Below, piece after piece: positions 52,801 through 60,800 of a DNA stretch of 64,000 nt. Every line of letters starts with the position of its first letter. The first letter of the stretch is position 1. Source of the stretch: Aquabacterium soli (GTDB taxonomy: Bacteria; Pseudomonadota; Gammaproteobacteria; Burkholderiales; Burkholderiaceae_C). The notes below the pieces were generated by a model that saw only the letters and a program-made list of their open reading frames with translations, ran no database searches and was not told where the DNA came from. Where the stretch lies: assembly GCF_003933735.1 (NCBI RefSeq), contig NZ_RSED01000001.1:124001-188000 (forward strand). Reading direction: 5' to 3'. Made by a program: the position numbers and the translations under genes.

Positions 52801-53373
52801 GGACTCCTGCAGCGTGTAGCGGCCGGCCGTGTCGATCATCACGGCTTCATCCGTGAACCACCAGTCGCAGTTGCGGGTGCCGCCCACGCCGCGCACGCTG
52901 GCCTGGCCCAGCTTCTCGGCCAGAGGGAAGGTCAGGCCGGCGTTGAGCAGGGCCGTGGTCTTGCCCGAGCCGGGCGCGCCGATGAAGATGTACCAGGGCA
53001 GCTCGTACATGAACTGGCCGCGCTGGAACACCGAGCGCTTGCCGCTGCCCGATTCCTGCAGCACCTTGACGGCCTGGTTGAAACGGTCATTGAGGGTGGC
53101 GGCTTCTTTGTCAGAAGCGCTGGGGCCCTTGGCCATGCCTTCGAGCAGGGCCGCGTTGGCGCGCTTGCGCCGGATGGCCTTGAGCACCAGGCTCAGGATC
53201 AGGATGCCGAAGAAGACGCCGATGATGGTCAGGCGCACCCAGGTGGGTTCGAAGGGCTTGCTCTCGCCGAAGCCGATCAGCGGGCCGACCCACCACACGA
53301 GAGCGGAGAGCGCCAGCACGCCCAGCACGGCCAGCAGCACGGGATGCACGAGGAAGGACAGGAATTTTTTCAT
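49807..53373 (-). CDS. tssM: type VI membrane complex protein TssM (IcmF)
   Basis: 1188 residues, normal for TssM. Two membrane helices at about 10-30 and 48-66 precede a cytoplasmic NTPase domain with an intact Walker A, GAPGSGKTT, at 132-140 and DTAGRYTLQ. A third helix near 450 leads into the large periplasmic region, which ends in the C-terminal TssJ-binding-type domain. TssM links TssL to the outer-membrane lipoprotein TssJ, for which no gene is present in this window. Confidence 0.97.
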   Translation of the reverse strand: MKKFLSFLVHPVLLAVLGVLALSALVWWVGPLIGFGESKPFEPTWVRLTIIGVFFGILILSLVLKAIRRKRANAALLEGMAKGPSASDKEAATLNDRFNQAVKVLQESGSGKRSVFQRGQFMYELPWYIFIGAPGSGKTTALLNAGLTFPLAEKLGQASVRGVGGTRNCDWWFTDEAVMIDTAGRYTLQESDSSVDASAWDTFLSLLKKTRPRRPLNGVLLTINVQDLLQQTPADRKEHAAKLRARIQELHTKLGIRPPVYVLLTKADLIAGFNESFGAMGKEERDQVWGFTFPYDARGEADTLREFQSEYAALEKRIRERLVERMEAENDVLRRAAIFAFPQQFSGLKGLLGGFLEQVFGGGGSLEEKPILRGVYFTSGTQEGTPIDRVLGTLARTFGVERRLNAPAGARGKSFFLHRLLKEVVFQEQGLVGENRAVEVRRRRLKLAGVAALALLSVVLIAGWSVSYVRNKAYVAEVEARLPDLQKKVDGLPPATNSDVTPLPDVLGAVRNAAVPSGFDFENVPLSYGFGLFQGDKLDAAAQISYHRLLDHAMMPRVARRLEERLRAVNQSNLELAYEALKGYLMLYTPDKFDPAGIKAWITLDWDVNLQRSLTPEQREALDKDLDDMLSRGAPQPNVPLDKNLVANVREMLVAYPLEYRVFSRLKRQQLGSDLPEFSVASAGGPNASQVFTRASTQPLTKGIPGLFTRDGYHKAFKDSVGAVVEQLASEEEWVLGTKSAATGLAALKDKATGNQAADEMSNRVRRLYLEEYIKVWDAYLADVQLVKLGGLDRSLQVARVVSAPDSPLASYLRGVARETKLVLPKGEAKEKAGSDTVVGKLDQRTEKARREMAALGAGEPGPTGGSAAPIEQIVDDHFAYIHRMVEGTPPPLDEVLKMFNEVYVQLAAVDAAQKTKTPPPPGGGAAAKAAAAQQPEPIKSMLEQLADAGASQSRVAERQGLTAELKPVADFCQRAIAGRYPFSPGSKADALPDDFSQMFGVGGLMDDFYQRRLVTVVDTGTNPWSFKPLPDGTKPAGGAALADFQRAARIRDVFFRAGGKVPAFRVDIRALEMSPDLKELNVDIDGQVIKFVPGNTTVATVNWPPQRLASQVKVSTVPAGTPQVFDGSWALFRMFDRFEVLPSAQPERFQVVMNLDGRKAKLEVIASSAFNPFRLREIQQFRCPGSL

Positions 53374-53379
53374 GATCGG

Positions 53380-54843
53380 TCACTGGCCCGCTTGAGGTTG
53401 CTGCGTCGTCGATGCGGCGGGTGGTGCGCCCGTCAGGGAGGCGGCCTGTCCGCTGGCATTGGCCACGAACAGAGTCACCTCGACCCGGCGGTTCTTGGAG
53501 CGGCCCTCGGGTGTGCCGTTGTCGGCCACGGCCTCGGTGTCGGCACGGCCTTCGGCGCGCAGTCGGTCGGGCTTGATCCCGCCGAGCGTGTTCTTCACGG
53601 CATTGGCGCGGTCTTGCGAGAGGTGCCAGTTGGAGGGGTAGCGCAGCGAGCGGATCGGCTGGTTGTCGGTGTGGCCGGTGATCAGCACCGCGCCCGGGAA
53701 GGCCTGCAGCGCATCCTGGATGCGCACCAGCAGCGGCTTGACCTTGTCTGCGATCTCGGCGCTGCCGGGCTCGAAGAAGCCATCGCCCTTGATGGTGATG
53801 ATGGAGCGGTCGGCCAGGTCCTGCACGTTGACCAGCCCGGCTTCGATCTCGGGCCTCAGCAGGCCGGCCAGGCGCGGCTTGTCGGCCGGCGGCGGCGTGG
53901 CCGCGGGCGTGCTGCCGGCCTTGGCGTCCATGGCCTGTAAGGTGCTGAACACCGGGTCGGACGAGCCGTTGATGCCGAAACGGAAGCCGATGTAGATGCC
54001 CAGCAGCAGCAGGCCGGTGAAGGCGGCGATCACCCACAGCGGGATGCCGTCGCCCAGGCGCGCGGCCTTGGCCTCTTCGCCCTTCCAGCGGATGGACAGG
54101 GCCTTGTCGGGCTCGGGGCGGCCCTGGCGCAGCAGCTGGGCCAGTCGCTGGCGCACGCTGTCGAGCTGGGCACGGCCGTTGTCGAGCACGCGGTAGCGGC
54201 CTTCGAAGCCGAAGGCCAGGCACACGTAGAGCAGCTCGAGCAGGTTGCGGTTGTTGGGGATGTTCTCGGCCAGCTTGGACATCAGCTGGAAGACCTTCTC
54301 GCCGCCCCACGTTTCATTGTGGAACTGCACCAGCAGGCTCTGCGCCGACCACACGCCGGAGCCGCCCCAGGGCGTGCTGGCGGCGGATTCGTCGAGCAGG
54401 GTGCACAGGATGTAGCGTGCGGCGACGATCTGCTCATTGGGCAGGCCATCGGCACGGGCCTGGCCCTCGAACTTGCGGATGCCCTCGGACAGGGCATCTT
54501 TCAGGCCCGCCGGATTGGGGTGCTGCACCATGTGGCGGATGCGGGGCGCCGTGGTCAGCAGCGGCATGGCGGCCGAGACCAGCGGGTTCAGGCTGGCCGT
54601 CATCAGCGCGTCCATGGCCAGCGGCGCGTCCTTGCCGCCGGGCGCACCGCCGGCTCCGGGGCCGCCAGGCCCACCGCCGAAGCCACCACCACCACCGGGG
54701 CCCCCTGGTCCGCCGCCGAAACCACCACCACCCGCGCCACCACCGGCGCCGCCGGCCTGGCCACCCTGACGGGCACGTCCGGCGCTGGGCTTGATGACCG
54801 TGCGTTCGGACTCGAACGCGGCAAAGGGATCTTGATCGCTCAT
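53380..54843 (-). CDS. tssL: type VI membrane complex protein TssL (DotU) with OmpA domain
   Basis: 487 residues. The N-terminus has SERTVIKPS with Thr15, then a glycine-rich tract at about 25-65 with two copies of GGGFGGGPGGPG. The DotU domain spans about 75-260 (LCTLLDESAASTPWG, FEGRYRVLDNGR), a membrane helix lies near 280, and a C-terminal OmpA domain (TGHTDNQPIRS, LSQDRANAV) binds peptidoglycan. This is the evolved TssL form with its own cell-wall anchor. It begins seven bases before tssM in the operon and 129 bases after tssK. Confidence 0.96.
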   Translation of the reverse strand: MSDQDPFAAFESERTVIKPSAGRARQGGQAGGAGGGAGGGGFGGGPGGPGGGGGFGGGPGGPGAGGAPGGKDAPLAMDALMTASLNPLVSAAMPLLTTAPRIRHMVQHPNPAGLKDALSEGIRKFEGQARADGLPNEQIVAARYILCTLLDESAASTPWGGSGVWSAQSLLVQFHNETWGGEKVFQLMSKLAENIPNNRNLLELLYVCLAFGFEGRYRVLDNGRAQLDSVRQRLAQLLRQGRPEPDKALSIRWKGEEAKAARLGDGIPLWVIAAFTGLLLLGIYIGFRFGINGSSDPVFSTLQAMDAKAGSTPAATPPPADKPRLAGLLRPEIEAGLVNVQDLADRSIITIKGDGFFEPGSAEIADKVKPLLVRIQDALQAFPGAVLITGHTDNQPIRSLRYPSNWHLSQDRANAVKNTLGGIKPDRLRAEGRADTEAVADNGTPEGRSKNRRVEVTLFVANASGQAASLTGAPPAASTTQQPQAGQ

Positions 54844-54972
54844 GACGATGCTTTCTGCCCGCCCGTGTGCTCACGGCGGCGTTCGCGGAAAGCGGCCCGG
54901 TGGGCCGCTGAGTGTGATGGTCGTGTGGTCAGGGTGGGGTGAGCGGGCATGTCGGACTTCCCTCTCTCCCTC

Positions 54973-56310
54973 TCAGGCGCGGATGGCCCAGAACTCCAGC
55001 TCCAGGCCCGGGAACTCGCCAGCGATGTGCATCGCCATGCCGCCCGAGCTCTCGAGCTGCTTCCACAGCTCGTTGTTGCGGGTTTCGAGCTCGAAGTAGT
55101 TGAAGCCTGCGTGGTAGGGGATCTGGCGCGGCGCCACCGGCAGCGGCCGCAGCGTGACGCCGGGCAGTTGCAGGTTGACCAGGTCGCGGATGCGCTCGAC
55201 CGGGCCGATCTTGACCTGCGTCGGGAAGCGCCCGCGCAGGGCCTCGCCCGGCATCTGGGCGGCCACCGCCAGCACGAACTGGGCGCTGCGCTGCAGCTCC
55301 ACGTCCGAGATGATGGCCACGCGCACGCCGTACTTCCGGTCCTGCAGCTCGATCGGGATCGCGGTCTGCTCCATCACCATCGACAGCGACTGGCGCAGGT
55401 CGTCGATGACGGGGCGGAAGGTGCGCGCGAGGTCGTCGTGGTCGTACTCGGGGTAGGCGCTGGGACGGCGGCGCTCGCGGAACGTGGACAGATCGCCGGC
55501 CAGCGTCAGGCAGGCGCTGTACAGGCGCTCGGGGTGCAGCACCGACACGCCCTGCAAGTGCGCGAACAGCGGTTCGTTGCGGTTGACGGTTTCGAGCAGC
55601 AGGAAATCGGCGATCTCGCCCGAGCCGCTGCGGCCGGGTTGCGCCAGCCGGCTGGCCAGCGCCTCGCCGCGCTGGTGCAGCAAGCCGTAGAGCTCGCGCA
55701 CGTAGCCGTCGAGGATCACATGGCCGCGCGAGTGCAGCAGCGGAGGCACGTAGTGCGGATCCAGCACGACCTTGTTGTCGGCACGGCGTTCGATCACGCG
55801 GGCCACGCCCAGGGTGGCATAGCCTTCGACCGCATCGCGCGCCATCATCAGGCGCAGGTTGATGCGGCCGATCTGCAGGGCAGCGTCGCGGTCGGCGTTG
55901 GTGTTGTTGTCACCGACGTCGACCTCGGTGACCTTGTAGCGCGTGCCCAGCGAGCCGCCGGCTTCCTCGGCGTCGGATTCGATCACGCCCGGGCGCTGAA
56001 GCGTGAGCGCCAGCACGATCAGTTCGTTGCGTGCATCGGCGGGGACATCGAATGCGGCCGGGGCGGCATCGTTGTTGGGCAGGGAAAATGCGGTGCCGTC
56101 GGGCAGCAGGCCCTGGGCGGCAGAGATGGCCAGCTTGCCCAGGTTCAGGGCGGCGTCGTCCAGCGTGAGCGACGAGAACCCCCAGCCGTAGGCCCAGGCG
56201 GCCTGCAGTCGGTCACGCAGTTGCTGCTCGATGTGCCTGTCGTGCTGCTGGAAGTGCTGCGGCTGGAGGAACATGCCCTCCGTCCAGATGACTTTGTTGT
56301 TCCAGGTCAT
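54973..56310 (-). CDS. tssK: type VI baseplate protein TssK
   Basis: 445 residues from ATG 56310, overlapping the preceding stop by three bases. It begins KVIWTEGMFLQPQHFQQHDR, the conserved TssK (ImpJ) start, with LPDGTAFSLP near residue 65 and the C-terminal FNYFELETRNNELWKQLESS in the domain that contacts the membrane complex. TssK joins the baseplate to TssL/TssM. Translational coupling to the caspase-like lipoprotein gene is clear. Confidence 0.97.
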   Translation of the reverse strand: MTWNNKVIWTEGMFLQPQHFQQHDRHIEQQLRDRLQAAWAYGWGFSSLTLDDAALNLGKLAISAAQGLLPDGTAFSLPNNDAAPAAFDVPADARNELIVLALTLQRPGVIESDAEEAGGSLGTRYKVTEVDVGDNNTNADRDAALQIGRINLRLMMARDAVEGYATLGVARVIERRADNKVVLDPHYVPPLLHSRGHVILDGYVRELYGLLHQRGEALASRLAQPGRSGSGEIADFLLLETVNRNEPLFAHLQGVSVLHPERLYSACLTLAGDLSTFRERRRPSAYPEYDHDDLARTFRPVIDDLRQSLSMVMEQTAIPIELQDRKYGVRVAIISDVELQRSAQFVLAVAAQMPGEALRGRFPTQVKIGPVERIRDLVNLQLPGVTLRPLPVAPRQIPYHAGFNYFELETRNNELWKQLESSGGMAMHIAGEFPGLELEFWAIRA

Positions 56311-57737
56311 TTGCGGTTGTGGTCCAGGGTGGGCGGTGGTGTGTAGGCCAGCTCGCGGGCACGGGTCTCGAACTGGGCTGCCATGACCGGCTGGTCCAGG
56401 TTGCGGTAGTACACGGCCAGCTCGTACGAGGCGATCCCGTTGCCCAGGGCCGCGGCGTACTGCATCCAGCCTTCGTAGCGGTTGGTATCTCGGTCGACGC
56501 CCTCGCCGCGCAGGTAGATGCGCGCGATCCGCGCGGCGGCATCCTTGTCGCCACGCGCCGCCTTGCGGATTTCTGCCCACACGGGGTTGCCGGTCTCGGC
56601 CTTGGGAAAGAAGGCGCTCTTGAACAGGCGCACGTCGTTGCGGCGCATGGCCTTGGCGGCGTCGTCGGCGCCTTCTCGGGCCACCTGGGCGCTGCCTGCC
56701 AGCGTGCTGTTCGGAAAGCGCTTGAGGTAGTCGTCCGACAGCTTGATCAGATCGACCGGCCAACCGCTGGCTTCGATCTGCTGCCACAGGGCCGATTCGT
56801 CCTGGCTGCTGAACTTGACGGGCGCGCCCTGGGCACTGGCCAGCAGCGACAGGCGGATCTTGGTGCGGACGTTCTCGGCGATGAAGGGGAACTGGGCCAT
56901 CTGCCGGATGCCGGCGATCGGATGGTTCAGCATGGTGTTCTGCACGTCCGTTTTGACCAGGCGGAACATGTCCGAAAAGGTGATGTCGTCGGACGCGGTG
57001 TTCAGCACCTTGACCAACGAGGCCGTGTAGAAGGTGTTGGCCGTTTCCACCGAAGGCGAGATCGCGGGCTTGCCGGCGCCGGTGGAAAACGCGATCAGGC
57101 AGCCCACGGGGGCCTCGACCTGGTTGAAGCCGTCGCCGGCCTGCAGCGCTGCCCGCAGGTTGGTGCGGCAGGCGTCGATCACGGTCATCGTCAGCCCGTT
57201 GGGGCGCTTGGGCAGCACGTCGATCACATCGCGCTTGAAGTGCAGGCTGCCGTTGAGCAGCACCGGTTCATTGGCGCTGGGATTGACGCCTGCCCCCAGC
57301 AGCAGGTTCTCGGCCTCGACCTGCATGCCGTGGCCCGTGTAATAGAACATCACCGAGGCATCGGCCGGCGCGTTCTGGCACTGCTGGGCGAACTGGGTGA
57401 TGGCCCGGCGCAGATTGCCCGGGTCCTGGTCGACCACCGATGTCACTTTGAAACCACGCTTTTCGAGCACGGCCCGCAGGTCGCGCACGTTCTTGTGCAC
57501 CGGGGGCAGGTCGAACGGCGGAGGGTAGGCCCGGTTGCCGATCAGCAGGGCCAGGCGCACCGGCGCAGGCCCGTCGGCCTTGGCTGGGGTGGCGCGCGGT
57601 GCCGGTCCCGTGGCCCCATCGTCGGTGTAGCCCGAGGCAAGGCTGCTCACGCCGCCGAGGGGAAGGCAGCCCACCAGCGGCAGGCCGAGCAGGTTCCGCC
57701 GGGTGGTGTCAGGAGCGTCGGGTTTGGGGTGTTTCAT
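56307..57737 (-). CDS. caspase-like (C14) lipoprotein of the T6SS operon
   Basis: 476 residues. The N-terminus has a twin arginine (R13-R14) and a lipobox L-V-G-C ending at Cys24, predicting a lipid-anchored periplasmic protein. A caspase/metacaspase domain follows (ALLIGNRAY at 63-71) with catalytic His136 in YYTGHG and Cys190 in IDACRTN, both intact. The C-terminal 150 residues have Sel1-like helical repeats (ARIYLRGEGVDRDTNRYEGW). It is coupled to tssK, where tssJ is commonly found, and no tssJ is seen elsewhere. Its targets are unknown. Confidence 0.88.
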   Translation of the reverse strand: MKHPKPDAPDTTRRNLLGLPLVGCLPLGGVSSLASGYTDDGATGPAPRATPAKADGPAPVRLALLIGNRAYPPPFDLPPVHKNVRDLRAVLEKRGFKVTSVVDQDPGNLRRAITQFAQQCQNAPADASVMFYYTGHGMQVEAENLLLGAGVNPSANEPVLLNGSLHFKRDVIDVLPKRPNGLTMTVIDACRTNLRAALQAGDGFNQVEAPVGCLIAFSTGAGKPAISPSVETANTFYTASLVKVLNTASDDITFSDMFRLVKTDVQNTMLNHPIAGIRQMAQFPFIAENVRTKIRLSLLASAQGAPVKFSSQDESALWQQIEASGWPVDLIKLSDDYLKRFPNSTLAGSAQVAREGADDAAKAMRRNDVRLFKSAFFPKAETGNPVWAEIRKAARGDKDAAARIARIYLRGEGVDRDTNRYEGWMQYAAALGNGIASYELAVYYRNLDQPVMAAQFETRARELAYTPPPTLDHNRK

Positions 57738-57841
57738 GCCAACAAGAGCACTGAGGTCGAAACTCCGACACAGATGTCGGCCAATGGTTCGGTACGCAAA
57801 ACGGCATTTTTATCCTGAAACGACGCGTTTGCGTAAGTTAC

Positions 57842-60800
57842 TTATTGGCAGGTCATCGCGCCCGCGGCCGGTGTGCACGATGGCGGCATCAGAATCGACT
57901 CGCTGCCCTCGGTGGCGGGCCGGCCGGCGCCCACCTCGGCAATCACCCCTGCGCGCAGCCGGGACGACACGTTTTCCGTGCGGACCGTTTCTTCGAAGCG
58001 GGCCTTGCGCTGGTCTTCGATGATCGACAGCACCGAGGTCAGAGCCGCTTCTTCCTCGGGCGTGGCAGCTGCCAGGCCGTTGTAGAACACCCGGATCTCG
58101 GATGGTTTGCCGCTGCCCGGGTACACCGGGGCCGGATCATCACCTCCCAGGAACACGATGGCCTTGTCCTGGCCCACGCCGCCCGGGCTGACGGTCACGA
58201 TGCCGCCCAGGGCGTCGCTGCCCAGGCGGGTGCGGATCCAGCCGGACTCGGTGCTGCCGCCGATGAACAGGGGAGAGCTGCCGTTGCCCAGTTCGGACGC
58301 TGGGATCCTGATGGCCAGAGATGGCAGCGATGCGGCCACGATCTGCAGGGTCTTGTCGAAGGGCATGCGTCCACGGATCGTGCCGTCGAACTGGCTGGTA
58401 GTGATCTTGCTGGTTTCCAGCGTGATGCTGTCGCCTTCCAGGCCCTTGGCCGAGCCCGCCGGGCCGGGGATGGCGCCATCGGGCCTGCCCGCCACATTGA
58501 CTTCGGTGGACTTGATGCTGATCTCGCTGACCGAGATGGGGGCACTGCCCAGGAAGCGTGCGTCGCCCACTTCGCCCGAGGTACCGCTCACGGCCGAGAT
58601 GCCGCCGCGGATGTCGTTGTTGCCGGTCAGGTAGATCGAGCCATTGTTGGTGGCATTGACCACCAGGGTCGAGCCCGTGCCGGTGACGATGCGGCCACCA
58701 CCTTGCGTGACCACGCCCTCGAAGACGCGGACCGGGGCGTACTCGGCCGAGAACACCCCCGGGCGCAGCGTGGCCGTCGGGGTGGCGTTGGCCGTGATGT
58801 TCAGCGTGCCCTGTGTCAGGTTGATGTCGCTGTTGATGCGCACCTTGCCCGAGGCGGTGATGGCGCCACCATCGTGCGTGGTGACGGCGCCATTGAGCGT
58901 GACGTCGTGATTGCCGCTGCCGCCCGCCAGGGTCAGCGTTGAGCCCGCCGCCGTGCCGGTCTGCACCCCGCCTTGGGCGCTGGTGGCTTCAGCCAGTTCG
59001 AAGGCCTTGCCCGTGGGCACGTCCGATCCGCTGGCCGCCATGCTCACCGGCCCGATGGGGGCCACGGTCAGGGCGCCCGCGGTGGTGACGCTCACGGCAC
59101 CGCCTGCGGCGGCGGCCACCGTCAATGCCTGGTCGTTGACGACCGTGATCGACGAGCCGGCCTGAGCCGACAGCGTGTTCACCGAGGTGTTCACGTTGAT
59201 CAGGCCGGTGCTCGATTGCAGGCCGGCCGTGCTGGCGCTGATCTGGCCCGTGATGTTCCCGCCGGCCTTGACCAGCGCGGTCGATCCGGCTGTCAGGTCC
59301 AGCCCGGTCGCCGAACCGCCAGCAAGCAGGCCGATCTGGGCCCCGGATACCGTGGTGCCAGCCCCTTGCAGCAGGTTGCCGCCGGCCTGGGCCAGTACGC
59401 GGCCGCTGGTGCCCACGTCGGCATTGAGCGTCAAGTGGCGGTCCGCGCGGATGTTGATCTCGCCGGAGCCACTGCTCACGGCCTGGTTCAGCGTGATGTC
59501 GCTGTTGGTGCCGGCCGCGCGCAGGTGGATGAAATTGCCGCCACTGACGTGCACGGCGTCGGTCAGCGTCAGGGTGCCCTGGGCGCTGGCGCTCAGGCTG
59601 CCCTGCACATCGTCTGCGTCCAGGATCAAGGCCGAGGCGTTGGCGATGGTGACGTGACCGTTGGTGCCGGTGGTGTGCACGTCCACCGCGCCGGTGGACG
59701 CCAGCTGGTCCAGCGTGATCGTCGCGTTGTTGCCGGTTGTGGTCAGGCTGGAGGTGCCGGAGACCGTGAGAGCGCCCGTGTCCAGGATGTTGCCGGCGCT
59801 GCTGGCCAGCAGGTTGCCGGTGACGTTGGTGATGCCGAAGGTGGTGGTGCCCCCGCCCGTGGAGGTGGTGCTCAGGCCCGCGGCCGAGCCGGACACGCCC
59901 AGATTGCCGCCAGCGATCAGCGTGGCGGCGCCCGAGGCGGTGATCGCGGCGTTCAGCGCGTTGACATCGGTGATCCGCACGGTCGATCCGGTGGCCGTGA
60001 CGGTGCCAGTGAAGTCATTGCCGGTGTTGTCCAGCGTGACGGTCTGGCCGGTGGCCGACACCGTGCTGGAGCCCGACACGGTCAGCGCACCGGATTGGCT
60101 GACGGCCCCGGCGCTGGTGCTGGCCAGGTTGCCGGTGACGTTGGTGGCGCCGAAGCCGGTGGTGCCCGCGTTGGTCGTGGTGGTGCTCAAGCCTGCGGCT
60201 GATCCCGACACATTCAGGTTGCCGCCAGCGCTCAGCGTGGCCGCGCCGGAGGCGGTCAATGCCGCGCTCAAGGCATTGGCGTCCCGGAGCTGGATGGTCG
60301 AGCCGGCGGCCGTGACCAGGCCCGTGAAGTTGTTGCTGGCGTGGTCCAGCGTGATGGACTGTCCGCTGGCCGACACGGTGGAGGTGCCGGTGACGGTCAC
60401 GGCATCGGTCTGGCTGACGGCGCCGGCGCTGGTGGTCGACAGATTGCCCGTGACCGTGGTGGCACCCAAGGTGGTGGTGCCCGCGTTGGTCGTGGGGGTG
60501 CTCAAGCCTGCGGCCGATCCGGCGACGCCCAGGTTGCCCGCGGCGGTCAGCGTGGCCGCGCCAGAGGCGGTCAATGCCGCGCTCAAGGCATTGGCGTCCC
60601 GGAGCTGGATGGTCGAGCCGGCGGCCGTGACCAGGCCCGTGAAGTTGTTGCTGGCGTGGTCCAGCGTGATGGACTGTCCGCTGGCCGACACGGTGGAGGT
60701 GCCGGTGACGGTCACGGCATCGGTCTGGCTGACGGCGCCGGCGCTGGTGGTCGACAGATTGCCCGTGACCGTGGTGGCACCCAAGGTGGTGGTGCCCGCG

